The notes beneath the pieces were generated by a model. The model saw only the letters and a list, made by a program, of their open reading frames with translations. It was not told the DNA's origin and searched no databases. DNA of 42,803 nucleotides, from NCBI GenBank assembly GCA_017948555.1, contig JAFMYY010000010.1:147928-190730 (forward strand), read 5' to 3'. The stretch is from Cesiribacteraceae bacterium YIM B00369 (GTDB lineage Bacteria > Bacteroidota > Bacteroidia > Cytophagales > Cyclobacteriaceae). A program made the translations under genes and the position numbers. Below, piece by piece: positions 19,101-26,889 of the stretch. Each line of letters begins with the position of its first letter. Within the stretch, counting starts at the first letter, position 1.

Positions 19101-19141
19101 CCGGGAAGCAGGGAGACAGAACCGGAAAGGGTGATTTGTAA
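16127..19141 (+). CDS. GH115 alpha-glucuronidase, exported
   Basis: This 1004-residue protein matches GH115 in length and order: an N-terminal nucleotide-hydrolase-like domain (about 40-190, ending W-Y-W-W-A-D-V-A-P), a TIM barrel from KYRGIFLNDEDWGLQPWA (about 206) to about 500, an all-helical domain, and a C-terminal beta-sandwich domain (about 830-985). Typical barrel segments are WPAMHPSTKAFF, V-W-P-D-D-N-Y-G-Y-I-R-R-L, and G-S-G-V-Y-Y-H-A-S-Y-W-G-R-P near residues 407-445. GH115 enzymes remove GlcA or 4-O-methyl-GlcA. Xylan is the classical substrate, but in this pectin locus GlcA on galactan or arabinogalactan side chains is more likely. A signal peptide ends at about residue 24 (LLAQ). 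It begins 140 bases after GH2 with a terminator between them. Confidence 0.93.
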   Translation: MRYRSFFIIALTGLLFSASLLLAQTKQEPLRQDFSISITHTFSAGTFPLVHEGKAAPLYVDTADARVVKIAAEAFGKDVALVTGQLPALNSRESGMAEFAVIAGTAGQSELLARLPEGAKQEIAAIAGQWETFSIFVVDVPFEGVKKALVVAGSDPRGTAFGLFEISRLIGVSPWYWWADVAPEPRENLYIKQGQGSSTMGPPAVKYRGIFLNDEDWGLQPWAAANIDTDVKDIGPNTYARIFELLLRLKANLIWPAMHPSTKAFFHYPGNPEMAKAYSIVIGTSHAEPMLRNNVDEWEKETMGHFDYIRNKETVYNYWDTRAAESKNNDAIYTLGMRGIHDSGMEGVKGTAEAAEILEKTITDQRNILKEHVNKDVTTIPQAFTAYKEVLDIYDHGLELPEDITIVWPDDNYGYIRRLSNEQEQHRSGGSGVYYHASYWGRPHDYLWLSSTHPSLIWEEMWKAYRMNAREMWVLNVGDIKPLEYDISLFMDMAYNMENFSESKSVKKHLLAWTAEVFGEEKAGEISNILWEYYQLAFERRPEFMGWSRTEPTTGTSYSAYNHFYYGDEAQKRLDRYTALEGQVKALRPLINEKDKDAFYQLVYYPVAGASFMNKKFLYRDKSYYYALQNRASAAGYAQMARQAYDSIVKETEFYNTQLAGGKWNGMMSMKPRNLPVYQEPVLPEMEMEQSDDLGILPEGFARADSSVLAGAGKNFRLPVFYPWADKKYFIDLYLQGEEAISWKASPSHKWIKLSEQKGTLTGGMDGNGKRIWVSVDWSKAPEGKNARGYVKVKGGGKKTKVAVQAFDTPGPELKAWNGFIEENGYLSVYAENYSRKNDAEGASWAEIEGLGYTGASLMALPLQGSPFEGNESIVAEAPSVEYDFYTFSDTSLVFYIHTLPTHPVTDGSSMRFGISVDGGPVETADFRTRGRSEEWKVNVLRNNAVSKIPYGKLSTGKHTLKIYMIDPGVILDRILIDAGGLVDAYSAIPETGKQGDRTGKGDL

Positions 19142-19171
19142 TGGGGAAACCCTGTAATTAATTTAGCGCAT

Positions 19172-19190
19172 GCAGGATAGCACAGGATAG
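19172..19190 (+). repeat. CAGGAT-type direct repeat
   Basis: GCAGGATAGCACAGGATAG carries two AGGATA cores ten bases apart in the GH115-GH105 gap, about 185 bases before the GH105 start. Confidence 0.55.
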
Positions 19191-19292
19191 AAAAGAGGGG
19201 AAGCCCTTTTATTTTTAGATTCCTTTGTTGCTTTTCTGGCAGTAAAACGGAAGCTTTCGTACTGCTTACCGGTAAAAGGCGTAAAGAAAATG

Positions 19293-19302
19293 CAAACGAT
19301 TG
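19293..19302 (+). promoter_or_regulatory. Candidate operator, CAAACGATTG
   Basis: Identical to the decamer upstream of GH2 and placed 73 bases before the GH105 start codon. Support is weak without genome-wide counts. Confidence 0.25.
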
Positions 19303-19374
19303 ATGAAGCATAGAGGCTGACTGGCTCAGTTTCAGAATTTAGAAGAAGATTAATTTTATTAAGTATTTAGCAAT

Positions 19375-20541
19375 ATGACAAACAAAAGAATGACCTCTTT
19401 GAGGAGCTGGTTCCTTTTAGGCATCTTTATTCTGGGAGGAGCTGCCTGTTCTTCTCAGAAAAACAGCAGCAAGGTAGCTGAGCGCCTTCCTGAAGAGGAG
19501 CAAATTTTAAAAACACTGAGGCTGGCCAACGATTATTTTATGGCTAAGTGGCCTGATCCGGGCAAGGAAATTGTAACCAATAAAACACGGCCAAGTAACA
19601 TCTGGACCCGCGGTGTGTATTACGAAGGCCTGATGGCTCTATACCGTGTTGATCCGCAGCAACGCTATTATGAATATGCCGTTGAGTGGGGTGAGAAGCA
19701 TAACTGGGGCTTAAGTGGCGGAGACTACATCCGCCATGCCGATTACCAGACTGCAGGCCAGACTTATATTGAATTATATAATATTGATCCGCAGCCCGAG
19801 CGCATAAAGTCTATTAAAACAGCCATCGATAATATGGTAAACAGCGAAAAGGCTGACGACTGGGACTGGATTGATGCTATACAAATGGCTATGCCTGCAT
19901 TTGCTCAGTTAGGCATTTTATATAATGATGATGCCTATTATGAGAAAATGTACGATTTATACAGCGCTACACGCAATGAAATTGGTGGCGGGCTCTGGAA
20001 TCCTGAGGACAGCCTGTGGTGGAGAGATGCTGACTTTGTGCCTCCTTTTACCACTCCTAATGGAAAAGATGTGTACTGGTCGAGAGGAAATGGCTGGGTT
20101 GCGGCGGCACTTGCAAGGGTAATGGATATGGTGCCTGAAAATATTCCTCACTATGATGAATATAAGCAGGATTACCTGGCCATGATGCATGCACTTGTTC
20201 CATTGCAGCGCGAAGATGGCTTCTGGAATGTGAGCCTGGAAGATCCGGACCACTTTGGGGGCAAGGAAACATCAGGCACCGCCTTGTTTGCCTATGCAAT
20301 GGCATGGGGAGTAAATGAAGGATATTTAGACGAAGGAAAGTTCAGGCCTGTAATTGCAAAAGCCTGGAATGCCATGGAAAGAGATGCTGTGCATCCGGAC
20401 GGTTTCCTGGGGTACCTGCAGGGAACAGGCAAAGAGCCAAAGGATGGGCAGCCCGTTACCTATACCAGCAAGCCTGATTTTGAAGATTATGGTCTGGGAT
20501 GTTTTCTTCTGGCAGGAACAGAAATCCTGAAAATGAAATAA
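19375..20541 (+). CDS. GH105 unsaturated rhamnogalacturonyl hydrolase, lipoprotein
   Basis: This 388-residue alpha/alpha-barrel protein matches the YteR/YesR family of GH105. It hydrates the double bond left by rhamnogalacturonan lyases and so releases 5-keto-4-deoxyuronate and rhamnose from unsaturated GalA-Rha. The key aspartate is predicted as Asp167 in the DWDWIDAIQMAMP block (162-174), and Asp123 in DYQTAGQ matches the second conserved acid. WSRGNGWVAAALARV and the closing YTSKPDFEDYGLGCFLLAG are family signatures. An SPII signal with lipobox GAAC (Cys25) makes it a lipoprotein, an addition to the family's usual soluble form. It closes the enzyme block and directly complements PL11 and PL26. 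A terminator follows. Confidence 0.94.
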   Translation: MTNKRMTSLRSWFLLGIFILGGAACSSQKNSSKVAERLPEEEQILKTLRLANDYFMAKWPDPGKEIVTNKTRPSNIWTRGVYYEGLMALYRVDPQQRYYEYAVEWGEKHNWGLSGGDYIRHADYQTAGQTYIELYNIDPQPERIKSIKTAIDNMVNSEKADDWDWIDAIQMAMPAFAQLGILYNDDAYYEKMYDLYSATRNEIGGGLWNPEDSLWWRDADFVPPFTTPNGKDVYWSRGNGWVAAALARVMDMVPENIPHYDEYKQDYLAMMHALVPLQREDGFWNVSLEDPDHFGGKETSGTALFAYAMAWGVNEGYLDEGKFRPVIAKAWNAMERDAVHPDGFLGYLQGTGKEPKDGQPVTYTSKPDFEDYGLGCFLLAGTEILKMK

Positions 20542-20578
20542 ATACAGAACACTGCCCGGGAGAGGAGGCGTACCGGAT

Positions 20579-20614
20579 AAAAAGGAAGCAACTGCGAAGC
20601 TGCTTCCTTTTTTT
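20579..20614 (+). terminator. Intrinsic terminator after GH105
   Basis: Arms AAAAAGGAAGCAACT and AGCTGCTTCC with a T7 run close a 4-base loop, with one mismatched pair near the loop. Confidence 0.92.
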
Positions 20615-20789
20615 ATTCCGGGGACTATGAAATTTCAAACGTTTTCGGAAATCAGGGCCGGGAAAGAGAAAAGCTTCTTGTGTAAATTGAAATAATGCGG
20701 GATGAGTTGCTTAAAATTTCAGTGAAAAGGAGTGGGAGGAAATAAAATGTGGTTAACAGGAAGTAGGGTTGCAATAATATTTTGTGGTA

Positions 20790-20808
20790 GCAGGATACAG
20801 CAGGATTG
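20790..20808 (+). repeat. CAGGAT-type direct repeat, best copy
   Basis: GCAGGATACAGCAGGATTG has two exact CAGGAT cores with centres ten bases apart, about one helical turn. It lies about 410 bases upstream of the first FAS1 lipoprotein gene. Confidence 0.65.
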
Positions 20809-20923
20809 TTTCCTTTTAATTTCTTTATACATTTAGAGAACTTTATAATAATAAAGTACAATGTATTGAAATAGAATATAATATGCCTTTTTGCTTTTCG
20901 GTACAGATAAAATTCCGGATTGA

Positions 20924-20942
20924 CAGGATGCAGCAGGATTGC
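20924..20942 (+). repeat. CAGGAT-type direct repeat, second copy in this gap
   Basis: ACAGGATGCAGCAGGATTG matches the copy at 20790 at 17 of 19 positions. Short flanks CCGGA and CCGGAAA bracket it. It lies about 280 bases upstream of the FAS1 gene. Confidence 0.65.
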
Positions 20943-21220
20943 CGGAAATGCAGAAAGAATTATATTTAAAAGCCTCAGGGAATATATTAATATTTATATA
21001 TAAAAACATTAAAATACCATGATTGCGCAAGGCTTAGAAAAATTATTTCTTTTTCCTTAATATTAGTATGTTTTATGATAAAATGACAATATATTTATAT
21101 GATATAAATTGCCGGAAATGCTTATTAATGTAAATGAGTGTCTTTTCTGCTCTTAGTTGTAAGTCAAATATTTAAAGATTATCATTTGATAAATTTCTAT
21201 TTTACTATTATTCATATCTT

Positions 21221-23518
21221 ATGAACAAACCTGTAAAAGTTTTACTGTACTACTTCTCCTTCCTGCTTCTGTTAACGAATTGCAGGGAAAATCCGCATTT
21301 TGAGCGGCCTGAAACATTGGAGCCGCCAATGTACCAGCAGTTAGAAGCAAGGGGGAATTTTAAGCATTTTCTGGCTCTGGTCGATAAAGCCAACTATACC
21401 CAGTCTTTAAGCGGTGCCGGCTATTATACTCTTTTCGCGCCCAATGATGCTGCTTTTGAAGCATATTTCCAGGAAAAAGGTATTTCGGGAATCGATGCAA
21501 TCGATGCAGAAACTGCCAGGGCTATTGTTGCCTATTCTCTTGTGTATAATGCCTACTCAGTGGAAAGGCTTTCAGATTACCAGAATGGTATTGGCTGGGA
21601 AGAGGATGAAGCGTTCAAGCGCAAGACCGCTTACTACGACGGTGTGTATACTGCGCAGAATGTGGAAATGAGAGATGGTCAGGTTATTCCTTCAATGAGT
21701 GTGATCAACCGTAACAGGCATACAGAAGGTGCTGTTTATGTAGTTGATGATAATGGCAATAAGTATATCCCTTACTTTACGGAGGACTATTTCAGTGCAA
21801 AAGGTCTTTCTGCTGCGGATTATAATTTTTTCTACCCGAATACCACTTATGTAGGCTTTAATGTGGCAGGAGCTCAGGTGGTGGAGGCGAACGTATTTGC
21901 TGAGAATGGTTATATACATATTATAGATAAGGTAATTGAGCCTTTGCCAAATGCAGCGCAGCATTTAGCCACTAAAGATGAATACAGTGCCTTCAGGGGT
22001 TTGATGGAAAAATACCTGGCGGATTACGAAAGCAGCTCACCGGCTGCGGTGGAAATAACCAGAAGGAATGCCATCAGAACAGGATCAGCTGATCCTGTTT
22101 ACATAAAATCTTATAACTCAGCTCTTGTTTTTGCGCCTAATAATGAAAACTGGCAGGACCCGGAGGCAGAAGGTGCTTATTACGAGCATGAAGCGCAATC
22201 GAATTCGAATACACTTTTCGCACCCACAAATGCAGCTGTAAATGCTTATGTTGATAATGTGCTGTTGCAGTACTATAAAACGGACGAGCAAGGCAACCCA
22301 CAGAAGACGGATATTTCCATGTTGCCTCAGAGTATAATTGCCGACTTTGTTTCAGCGCATATGTGGTCTAATCCTGTATGGCCTACCAGATTCGGAACAA
22401 CCCGTAATGCTTTTGGTGACCCGGCAAGATTTGATCCTGCTGCTGATGTTAAAGAAACCCAGATGCTGAGCAATGGCTTTTTCTATGGAACTGATAAAGT
22501 GCTTGAGTCAAATGTATTCCACTCTGTGTACGGAAGGGCATATCTTGATCCTAAATACTCGATGATGATAGAAATCTTAGGTTTGCAGGCGAAAAAGGTG
22601 TTCACCCAAAAAGATAACCTGTATACCATGTTCCTGATCTCTAATAAGGCGCTGACTGAGGCTGGTTATACATATGATACACGCTTCCGCCAATGGGTTT
22701 ACACGCCACCTCAGGGAGGTGCCCAGGTTACAGGAAGTACGGCTAAAACAAGGCTTGACAGGCTTATTTACCAGCATATTGCGCTGGTTGAGAACATGGA
22801 TGAACTGACAGACCTCAGTGGTACAGGTATGATCAGGACCTATGGCGAAGAGTACATTAAATATGAAAACAATACTTTATATACTGCCGGTAATACAGAT
22901 CTTGGTGAGGTAGTAAATATATTACCAAATGGTGGTGGTCCTATCCGGACTGAAAACGGTATTGTGTATCTGCTTGACCGCGTTCTGGAGGTTTCTGATA
23001 AACATGTGGTTCAGCATATTCAGGAAAATTTTGGTGACACTCATTTCTGGAATCTGATTTCAAATTCCTTTCTGTACCTGGAAGCCACTGAAACCCTGGA
23101 AGGTACTACTGCAGGTTCTCCTTATACAGTATTTATTCCTGCTGATTCAGCTGTTGAAAAAGCCGCAGCTGCCGGCCTGTTGCCTGTCAATGCAGACGGA
23201 AGCCTGAACTTAAACCCTGCATCTGCAGATGAACAGGACCTTGTGGCTAATTTTATCAGGTACCACATTGTTGCCAATGCAGTGGTGGTGGATAAAGGTC
23301 CTGACCTTCCGGATATCAGCTACCAGACCTTATTCAAAAATCTTCTGGGCGAAACCGGCCTGGTAAATATTTCCGATGGAACCGGGGGAGCAGGTCCTAC
23401 AGTGGTAAGGGATATGAGGGGCAATGAAGGAACTGTACATCCGGAAAGCAGTAATGTGCTTTCAAACTGGGCAGTTATTCACGTGATAGATAATTATTTA
23501 GATTATCGCACCCAATAG
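21221..23518 (+). CDS. Four-domain fasciclin (FAS1) lipoprotein
   Basis: This 765-residue lipoprotein (lipobox LTNC, Cys21) contains four FAS1-like domains at about 35-240, 250-430, 430-595 and 598-765. FAS1 signatures are clear: T-L-F-A-P-N-D-A-A-F-E-A-Y, T-L-F-A-P-T-N-A-A-V, and T-V-F-I-P-A-D-S-A-V in the first helix-strand motif, and G-x-I-H-I-I-D-K-V-I or I-V-Y-L-L-D-R-V-L in the closing motif. Domain three is divergent (T-M-F-L-I-S-N-K-A-L). The gene is first in an apparent operon, 36 bases before susC, so the protein is probably a surface glycan-binding or complex-assembly partner of that transporter. FAS1 domains generally mediate adhesion or carbohydrate binding; no catalytic motif is visible. 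A perfect 22-base palindrome lies inside the gene at 22078-22099. Confidence 0.88.
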   Translation: MNKPVKVLLYYFSFLLLLTNCRENPHFERPETLEPPMYQQLEARGNFKHFLALVDKANYTQSLSGAGYYTLFAPNDAAFEAYFQEKGISGIDAIDAETARAIVAYSLVYNAYSVERLSDYQNGIGWEEDEAFKRKTAYYDGVYTAQNVEMRDGQVIPSMSVINRNRHTEGAVYVVDDNGNKYIPYFTEDYFSAKGLSAADYNFFYPNTTYVGFNVAGAQVVEANVFAENGYIHIIDKVIEPLPNAAQHLATKDEYSAFRGLMEKYLADYESSSPAAVEITRRNAIRTGSADPVYIKSYNSALVFAPNNENWQDPEAEGAYYEHEAQSNSNTLFAPTNAAVNAYVDNVLLQYYKTDEQGNPQKTDISMLPQSIIADFVSAHMWSNPVWPTRFGTTRNAFGDPARFDPAADVKETQMLSNGFFYGTDKVLESNVFHSVYGRAYLDPKYSMMIEILGLQAKKVFTQKDNLYTMFLISNKALTEAGYTYDTRFRQWVYTPPQGGAQVTGSTAKTRLDRLIYQHIALVENMDELTDLSGTGMIRTYGEEYIKYENNTLYTAGNTDLGEVVNILPNGGGPIRTENGIVYLLDRVLEVSDKHVVQHIQENFGDTHFWNLISNSFLYLEATETLEGTTAGSPYTVFIPADSAVEKAAAAGLLPVNADGSLNLNPASADEQDLVANFIRYHIVANAVVVDKGPDLPDISYQTLFKNLLGETGLVNISDGTGGAGPTVVRDMRGNEGTVHPESSNVLSNWAVIHVIDNYLDYRTQ
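22078..22099. repeat. Perfect 22-base palindrome inside the FAS1 gene
   Basis: AACAGGATCAG is followed directly by its exact reverse complement CTGATCCTGTT. It encodes part of the second FAS1 domain (T-G-S-A-D-P-V). The halves carry the CAGGAT core in inverted order. Confidence 0.9.
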
Positions 23519-23554
23519 TAGAAAATAATTTGTGTACGAACCAACAGATATAGG

Positions 23555-26500
23555 ATGAAAAAAATTATACACAGTATCTTTTTCCTCGTGTTCACCACCG
23601 GCTTTATGTTTGCCGGGGGTGAAACGTATGCACGGGCCCAGCAGCAGGCGGGTCCTGCGCAAACGATTGTTAGAGGTACCGTAACAGACAGGGATACCAG
23701 GGAAACCCTGGTAGGTGTTACGGTAACCGAAGTGGATAATGACAAGCGGATTATTTCAGGTACCACTACTGACTTTAATGGTAAGTTCGCTTTGAAAATG
23801 AAGAACCCGAATAACCAGATTACGGTTTCTTACATAGGCTATAAATCCGTTACCTTAACAGCCGGTAACCAGACGGAGCTTAACGTTGCCCTTGTTTCTG
23901 CCACAAAAACGCTGGATGCGGTGGAAATTGTAGCGGAAAGATCTGTAAATTCCGGCTTTATGAACATTGCGGATAGAGACCGTACCGGTGCTGTGGCTAC
24001 TGTTAATGCAAAAGATCTTGAAGAAATTCAGGCGTCTTCCATTGACCAGGCCCTGCAGGGGCGTATGGCCGGGGTGGATATCGTAGCCAATACCGGTGAT
24101 CCCGGTGCAGGTATGTCTATCCGTATCAGGGGTACATCTTCAATTAACGGCGATGCAAATCCGCTGATTGTTCTTGACGGAATGCCTTACGATACTGAAA
24201 TCAGTGCAGATTTTAACTTTGCCACTGCCGACCAGCAGGGTTATGCACAGTTATTGAATATTGCTCCTTCTGACATTGCAGAAATAACTGTATTAAAAGA
24301 TGCCGCTGCTACCGCAGTATGGGGTGCCCGTGCATCCAACGGTGTATTAATGATCACCACAAAAAGAGGGCAAAAAGGAGCTCCTTCTGTTAACTATTCC
24401 TTCCGCGGAACACTTTCCCAGCAGCCGGATCCAATTCCAATGCTTAATGGAGACCAGTATTCCACTTTGATTCCTGAGGGTTTTATGAACCGCTTTGGAA
24501 CTCCTTTGAGTATTGTAAATAACAAAGAATTCTCCTACGACCCGAGCGACCCTTACTACTACTATAATTATAATAATAATACAGACTGGATTGGTGCCGT
24601 TACTCAACTGGGTAAAATACATGACCACAACGTTTCCTTATCAGGTGGTGGTGAAAAAGCACGTTATTATACTTCTTTAGGTTATCTTGGAAATGAGGGT
24701 ACTACAGTAGGAACTGATCTTTCACGTATTACTGCCCGTATTAACCTCGATTATTTTGTGTCGGACAGGATTAAATTCAGTACCGATATTTCCTATACCC
24801 ACGTTGACAGAAATGCAAACTACACAAACTCAGTAAGGGGAGTTGCCTATAATAAAATGCCAAATATGGGTATTTATGAGTTTAATGAATATGGCGAACA
24901 AACTCCAAACTACTTTTCTCCGCAAACCAACATCCAGGGATCCTGGGGAGGGATTAATAGCAGACGGGAGGCAAGCGGAACTTTTAACCCTGTTGCAATG
25001 GCAAATGAAGGACAGTTCCACGAAACAGGTGAGCGTATTATACCTACTTTCCGCCTGAATTACGAGATCCTGCCGGGGCGCCTGTTCCTTCATAGCGACA
25101 TGCGTTTTGATATTAACAACAGTAAAACAAAAACATTCCTTCCGCAAACCGCTACAGGAAGGCCGTGGACAGAAACACAGGTGAACAGAGCTTCTGATTA
25201 TGATGTGGATAATTTTAATATCACCTCTAAAACGAACCTTACTTATGCACCTGATTTAGGCGAAGACCACCAGCTGCAAACGGTGGTGTCATTTATGAGC
25301 TTCGACGAAAGAGCAGTAGCTCAGAGAATTACCACTTCAAATACTCCTTCCATTAATTTAACTGACCCTTCAGCACCTTCCAGAATCCGTAATGAGGGAC
25401 TTGAACTGGATGCAGGGAACAGCCAGAACAGAATGGTGGGTCTCCTTTTCATGACCCATTACAGCCTCCTGGACCGTTATATCATCAGCGGATCGGTAAG
25501 GAGGGACGGCAGCTCTAAGTTTGGCGAGAATAACCGCTGGGGTACATTCCCTTCTATTTCAGGCCGGTGGAGAGTTTCAGGTGAGCCCTTTATGCAGGAT
25601 ATTACCAGCATTAACGATTTAAGTTTAAGAGGAAGTTATGGTGCCAGTGGTAATGCCCCGCGTGAAGATTACGGACACTTTAACAACTACTCAAACTTTG
25701 GCTGGAACTACCTTGGCATGTCAGGTGTGTTCCCTTCTACCATGGAGCTGAAAAACCTTAAATGGGAAACTGTTGTGCAGTCAAATTTAGGTTTACACCT
25801 GCAGCTTTTTGACCGTCGTATAGGAATGGATTTTGATTTGTATAAAAGAAGAACAAATGATCTTTTCTTCCGGAACCTGCCTATTTCAACGGTTTCCGGT
25901 TATAGCAGGGTAGCAACCATGAACGTGGGTGTAATGGATAACCAGGGATGGGAATTTTCCATGTGGACAATTCCTTATCAGAGAGACAACCTGAAGGTTG
26001 AATTTTCCTTCAACCTTGCTCAGAACGAGAACGTGATCCGCGAAATTTCTGACCTTTACCCAAGGGAAGCCGGTAACCTTGCTCAGAACGGGCAGTACCT
26101 GATCACTATTCAGGAAAATAACCCATTCGGCTCGTTTTATGGATATAAGTATGAAGGAGTGTACAGGGATGCGGAAGATCTGCACGCAAGAGATGCCAAC
26201 GGAGCTCCGATTGTAGGGCCTAACGGACAGGTTATTCCAATGCGTTTTTATTATCCTGTAGCTGACTATTTGTTTGAGCCGGGCGATGCAAAATATACCG
26301 ATATTAACAATGATGGAAATATCGACCATAAGGATGTGGTTTATTTAGGAAATGCAAACCCACGGCTTACAGGTGGTTTCGGTCCATCAATTACTTACGG
26401 AAACTGGAAACTGAATATGTTCTTCAACTTCAGGTATAAGTTCGATATTGTGAATGAAACAAGAATGAGAACTGAGAACATGTACGGATATGATAACCAG

Positions 26501-26857
26501 AGCACTGCAGTATTAAGAAGATGGAGAAAGCCGGGCGACGAAACAGATATGCCAAGAGCCCTGATCGGCCGCGGTTATAACTGGCTGGCATCTGACCGGT
26601 ATGTAGAGGATGGAACTTTCCTTCGCTTTAAATTCATCACCCTTCGTTATAATTTACCTGTAAACATTGCGCAGAAATTCGGAGCCAGTAATCTTGATGT
26701 TTTCTTTACTACAGAAAACTTGCTCACCTTTACTAACTACTCCGGTCAGGATCCTGAGGTGCCTTTGACAGGTGGCGATCCTTTCAAAATAGGGTTTGAC
26801 CAGTCAAGAACGCCTCCTACAAAGAATTTCACCTTTGGAGTGAATGTAAGATTCTAA
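23555..26857 (+). CDS. SusC-family TonB-dependent outer-membrane transporter (first copy)
   Basis: This 1100-residue protein has a signal peptide (about 1-26), a carboxypeptidase-regulatory-like beta domain (about 32-115, VRGTVTDRDT opening), a plug (about 125-250) and a 22-strand barrel to the C-terminal aromatic residue F. SusC plug signatures are L-Q-G-R-M-A-G-V, IRIRGTSSINGDANPLIVLD, and I-T-V-L-K-D-A-A-A-T-A-V-W-G-A-R-A-S-N-G-V. No N-terminal STN domain is present, so it should not signal through an anti-sigma factor. It imports oligosaccharides through the outer membrane with its SusD partner, whose gene starts 32 bases later. The short Tyr/Asn run near residue 335 precedes a T-D-W motif that is common in SusC proteins. 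RG-I fragments are the inferred cargo. Confidence 0.97.
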   Translation: MKKIIHSIFFLVFTTGFMFAGGETYARAQQQAGPAQTIVRGTVTDRDTRETLVGVTVTEVDNDKRIISGTTTDFNGKFALKMKNPNNQITVSYIGYKSVTLTAGNQTELNVALVSATKTLDAVEIVAERSVNSGFMNIADRDRTGAVATVNAKDLEEIQASSIDQALQGRMAGVDIVANTGDPGAGMSIRIRGTSSINGDANPLIVLDGMPYDTEISADFNFATADQQGYAQLLNIAPSDIAEITVLKDAAATAVWGARASNGVLMITTKRGQKGAPSVNYSFRGTLSQQPDPIPMLNGDQYSTLIPEGFMNRFGTPLSIVNNKEFSYDPSDPYYYYNYNNNTDWIGAVTQLGKIHDHNVSLSGGGEKARYYTSLGYLGNEGTTVGTDLSRITARINLDYFVSDRIKFSTDISYTHVDRNANYTNSVRGVAYNKMPNMGIYEFNEYGEQTPNYFSPQTNIQGSWGGINSRREASGTFNPVAMANEGQFHETGERIIPTFRLNYEILPGRLFLHSDMRFDINNSKTKTFLPQTATGRPWTETQVNRASDYDVDNFNITSKTNLTYAPDLGEDHQLQTVVSFMSFDERAVAQRITTSNTPSINLTDPSAPSRIRNEGLELDAGNSQNRMVGLLFMTHYSLLDRYIISGSVRRDGSSKFGENNRWGTFPSISGRWRVSGEPFMQDITSINDLSLRGSYGASGNAPREDYGHFNNYSNFGWNYLGMSGVFPSTMELKNLKWETVVQSNLGLHLQLFDRRIGMDFDLYKRRTNDLFFRNLPISTVSGYSRVATMNVGVMDNQGWEFSMWTIPYQRDNLKVEFSFNLAQNENVIREISDLYPREAGNLAQNGQYLITIQENNPFGSFYGYKYEGVYRDAEDLHARDANGAPIVGPNGQVIPMRFYYPVADYLFEPGDAKYTDINNDGNIDHKDVVYLGNANPRLTGGFGPSITYGNWKLNMFFNFRYKFDIVNETRMRTENMYGYDNQSTAVLRRWRKPGDETDMPRALIGRGYNWLASDRYVEDGTFLRFKFITLRYNLPVNIAQKFGASNLDVFFTTENLLTFTNYSGQDPEVPLTGGDPFKIGFDQSRTPPTKNFTFGVNVRF

Positions 26858-26889
26858 ACGATTGTACAAGGTTTATAAATATCAGAATA

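Larger units (their letters stand above)
20542..21220. other. Long noncoding region before the FAS1/SusCD operon
   Basis: This 679-base gap starts with the GH105 terminator and holds two good CAGGAT-type direct repeats (20790-20808 and 20924-20942). From about 20840 to 21220 it is very AT-rich. It must contain the promoter and control region of the downstream seven-gene operon, but no unambiguous Bacteroidota promoter could be picked by eye. No supported gene lies here. Confidence 0.6.

Noticed and set aside
20840-21220. Possible small gene in the AT-rich region before the FAS1 operon
   Set aside because: Only short frames without recognisable protein features are seen, and the composition fits a regulatory region.
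24553-24585. Tyr/Asn codon run in the first susC as a slippage tract
   Set aside because: It encodes a Y/N-rich segment before T-D-W that also occurs in the second SusC, so protein conservation explains it.
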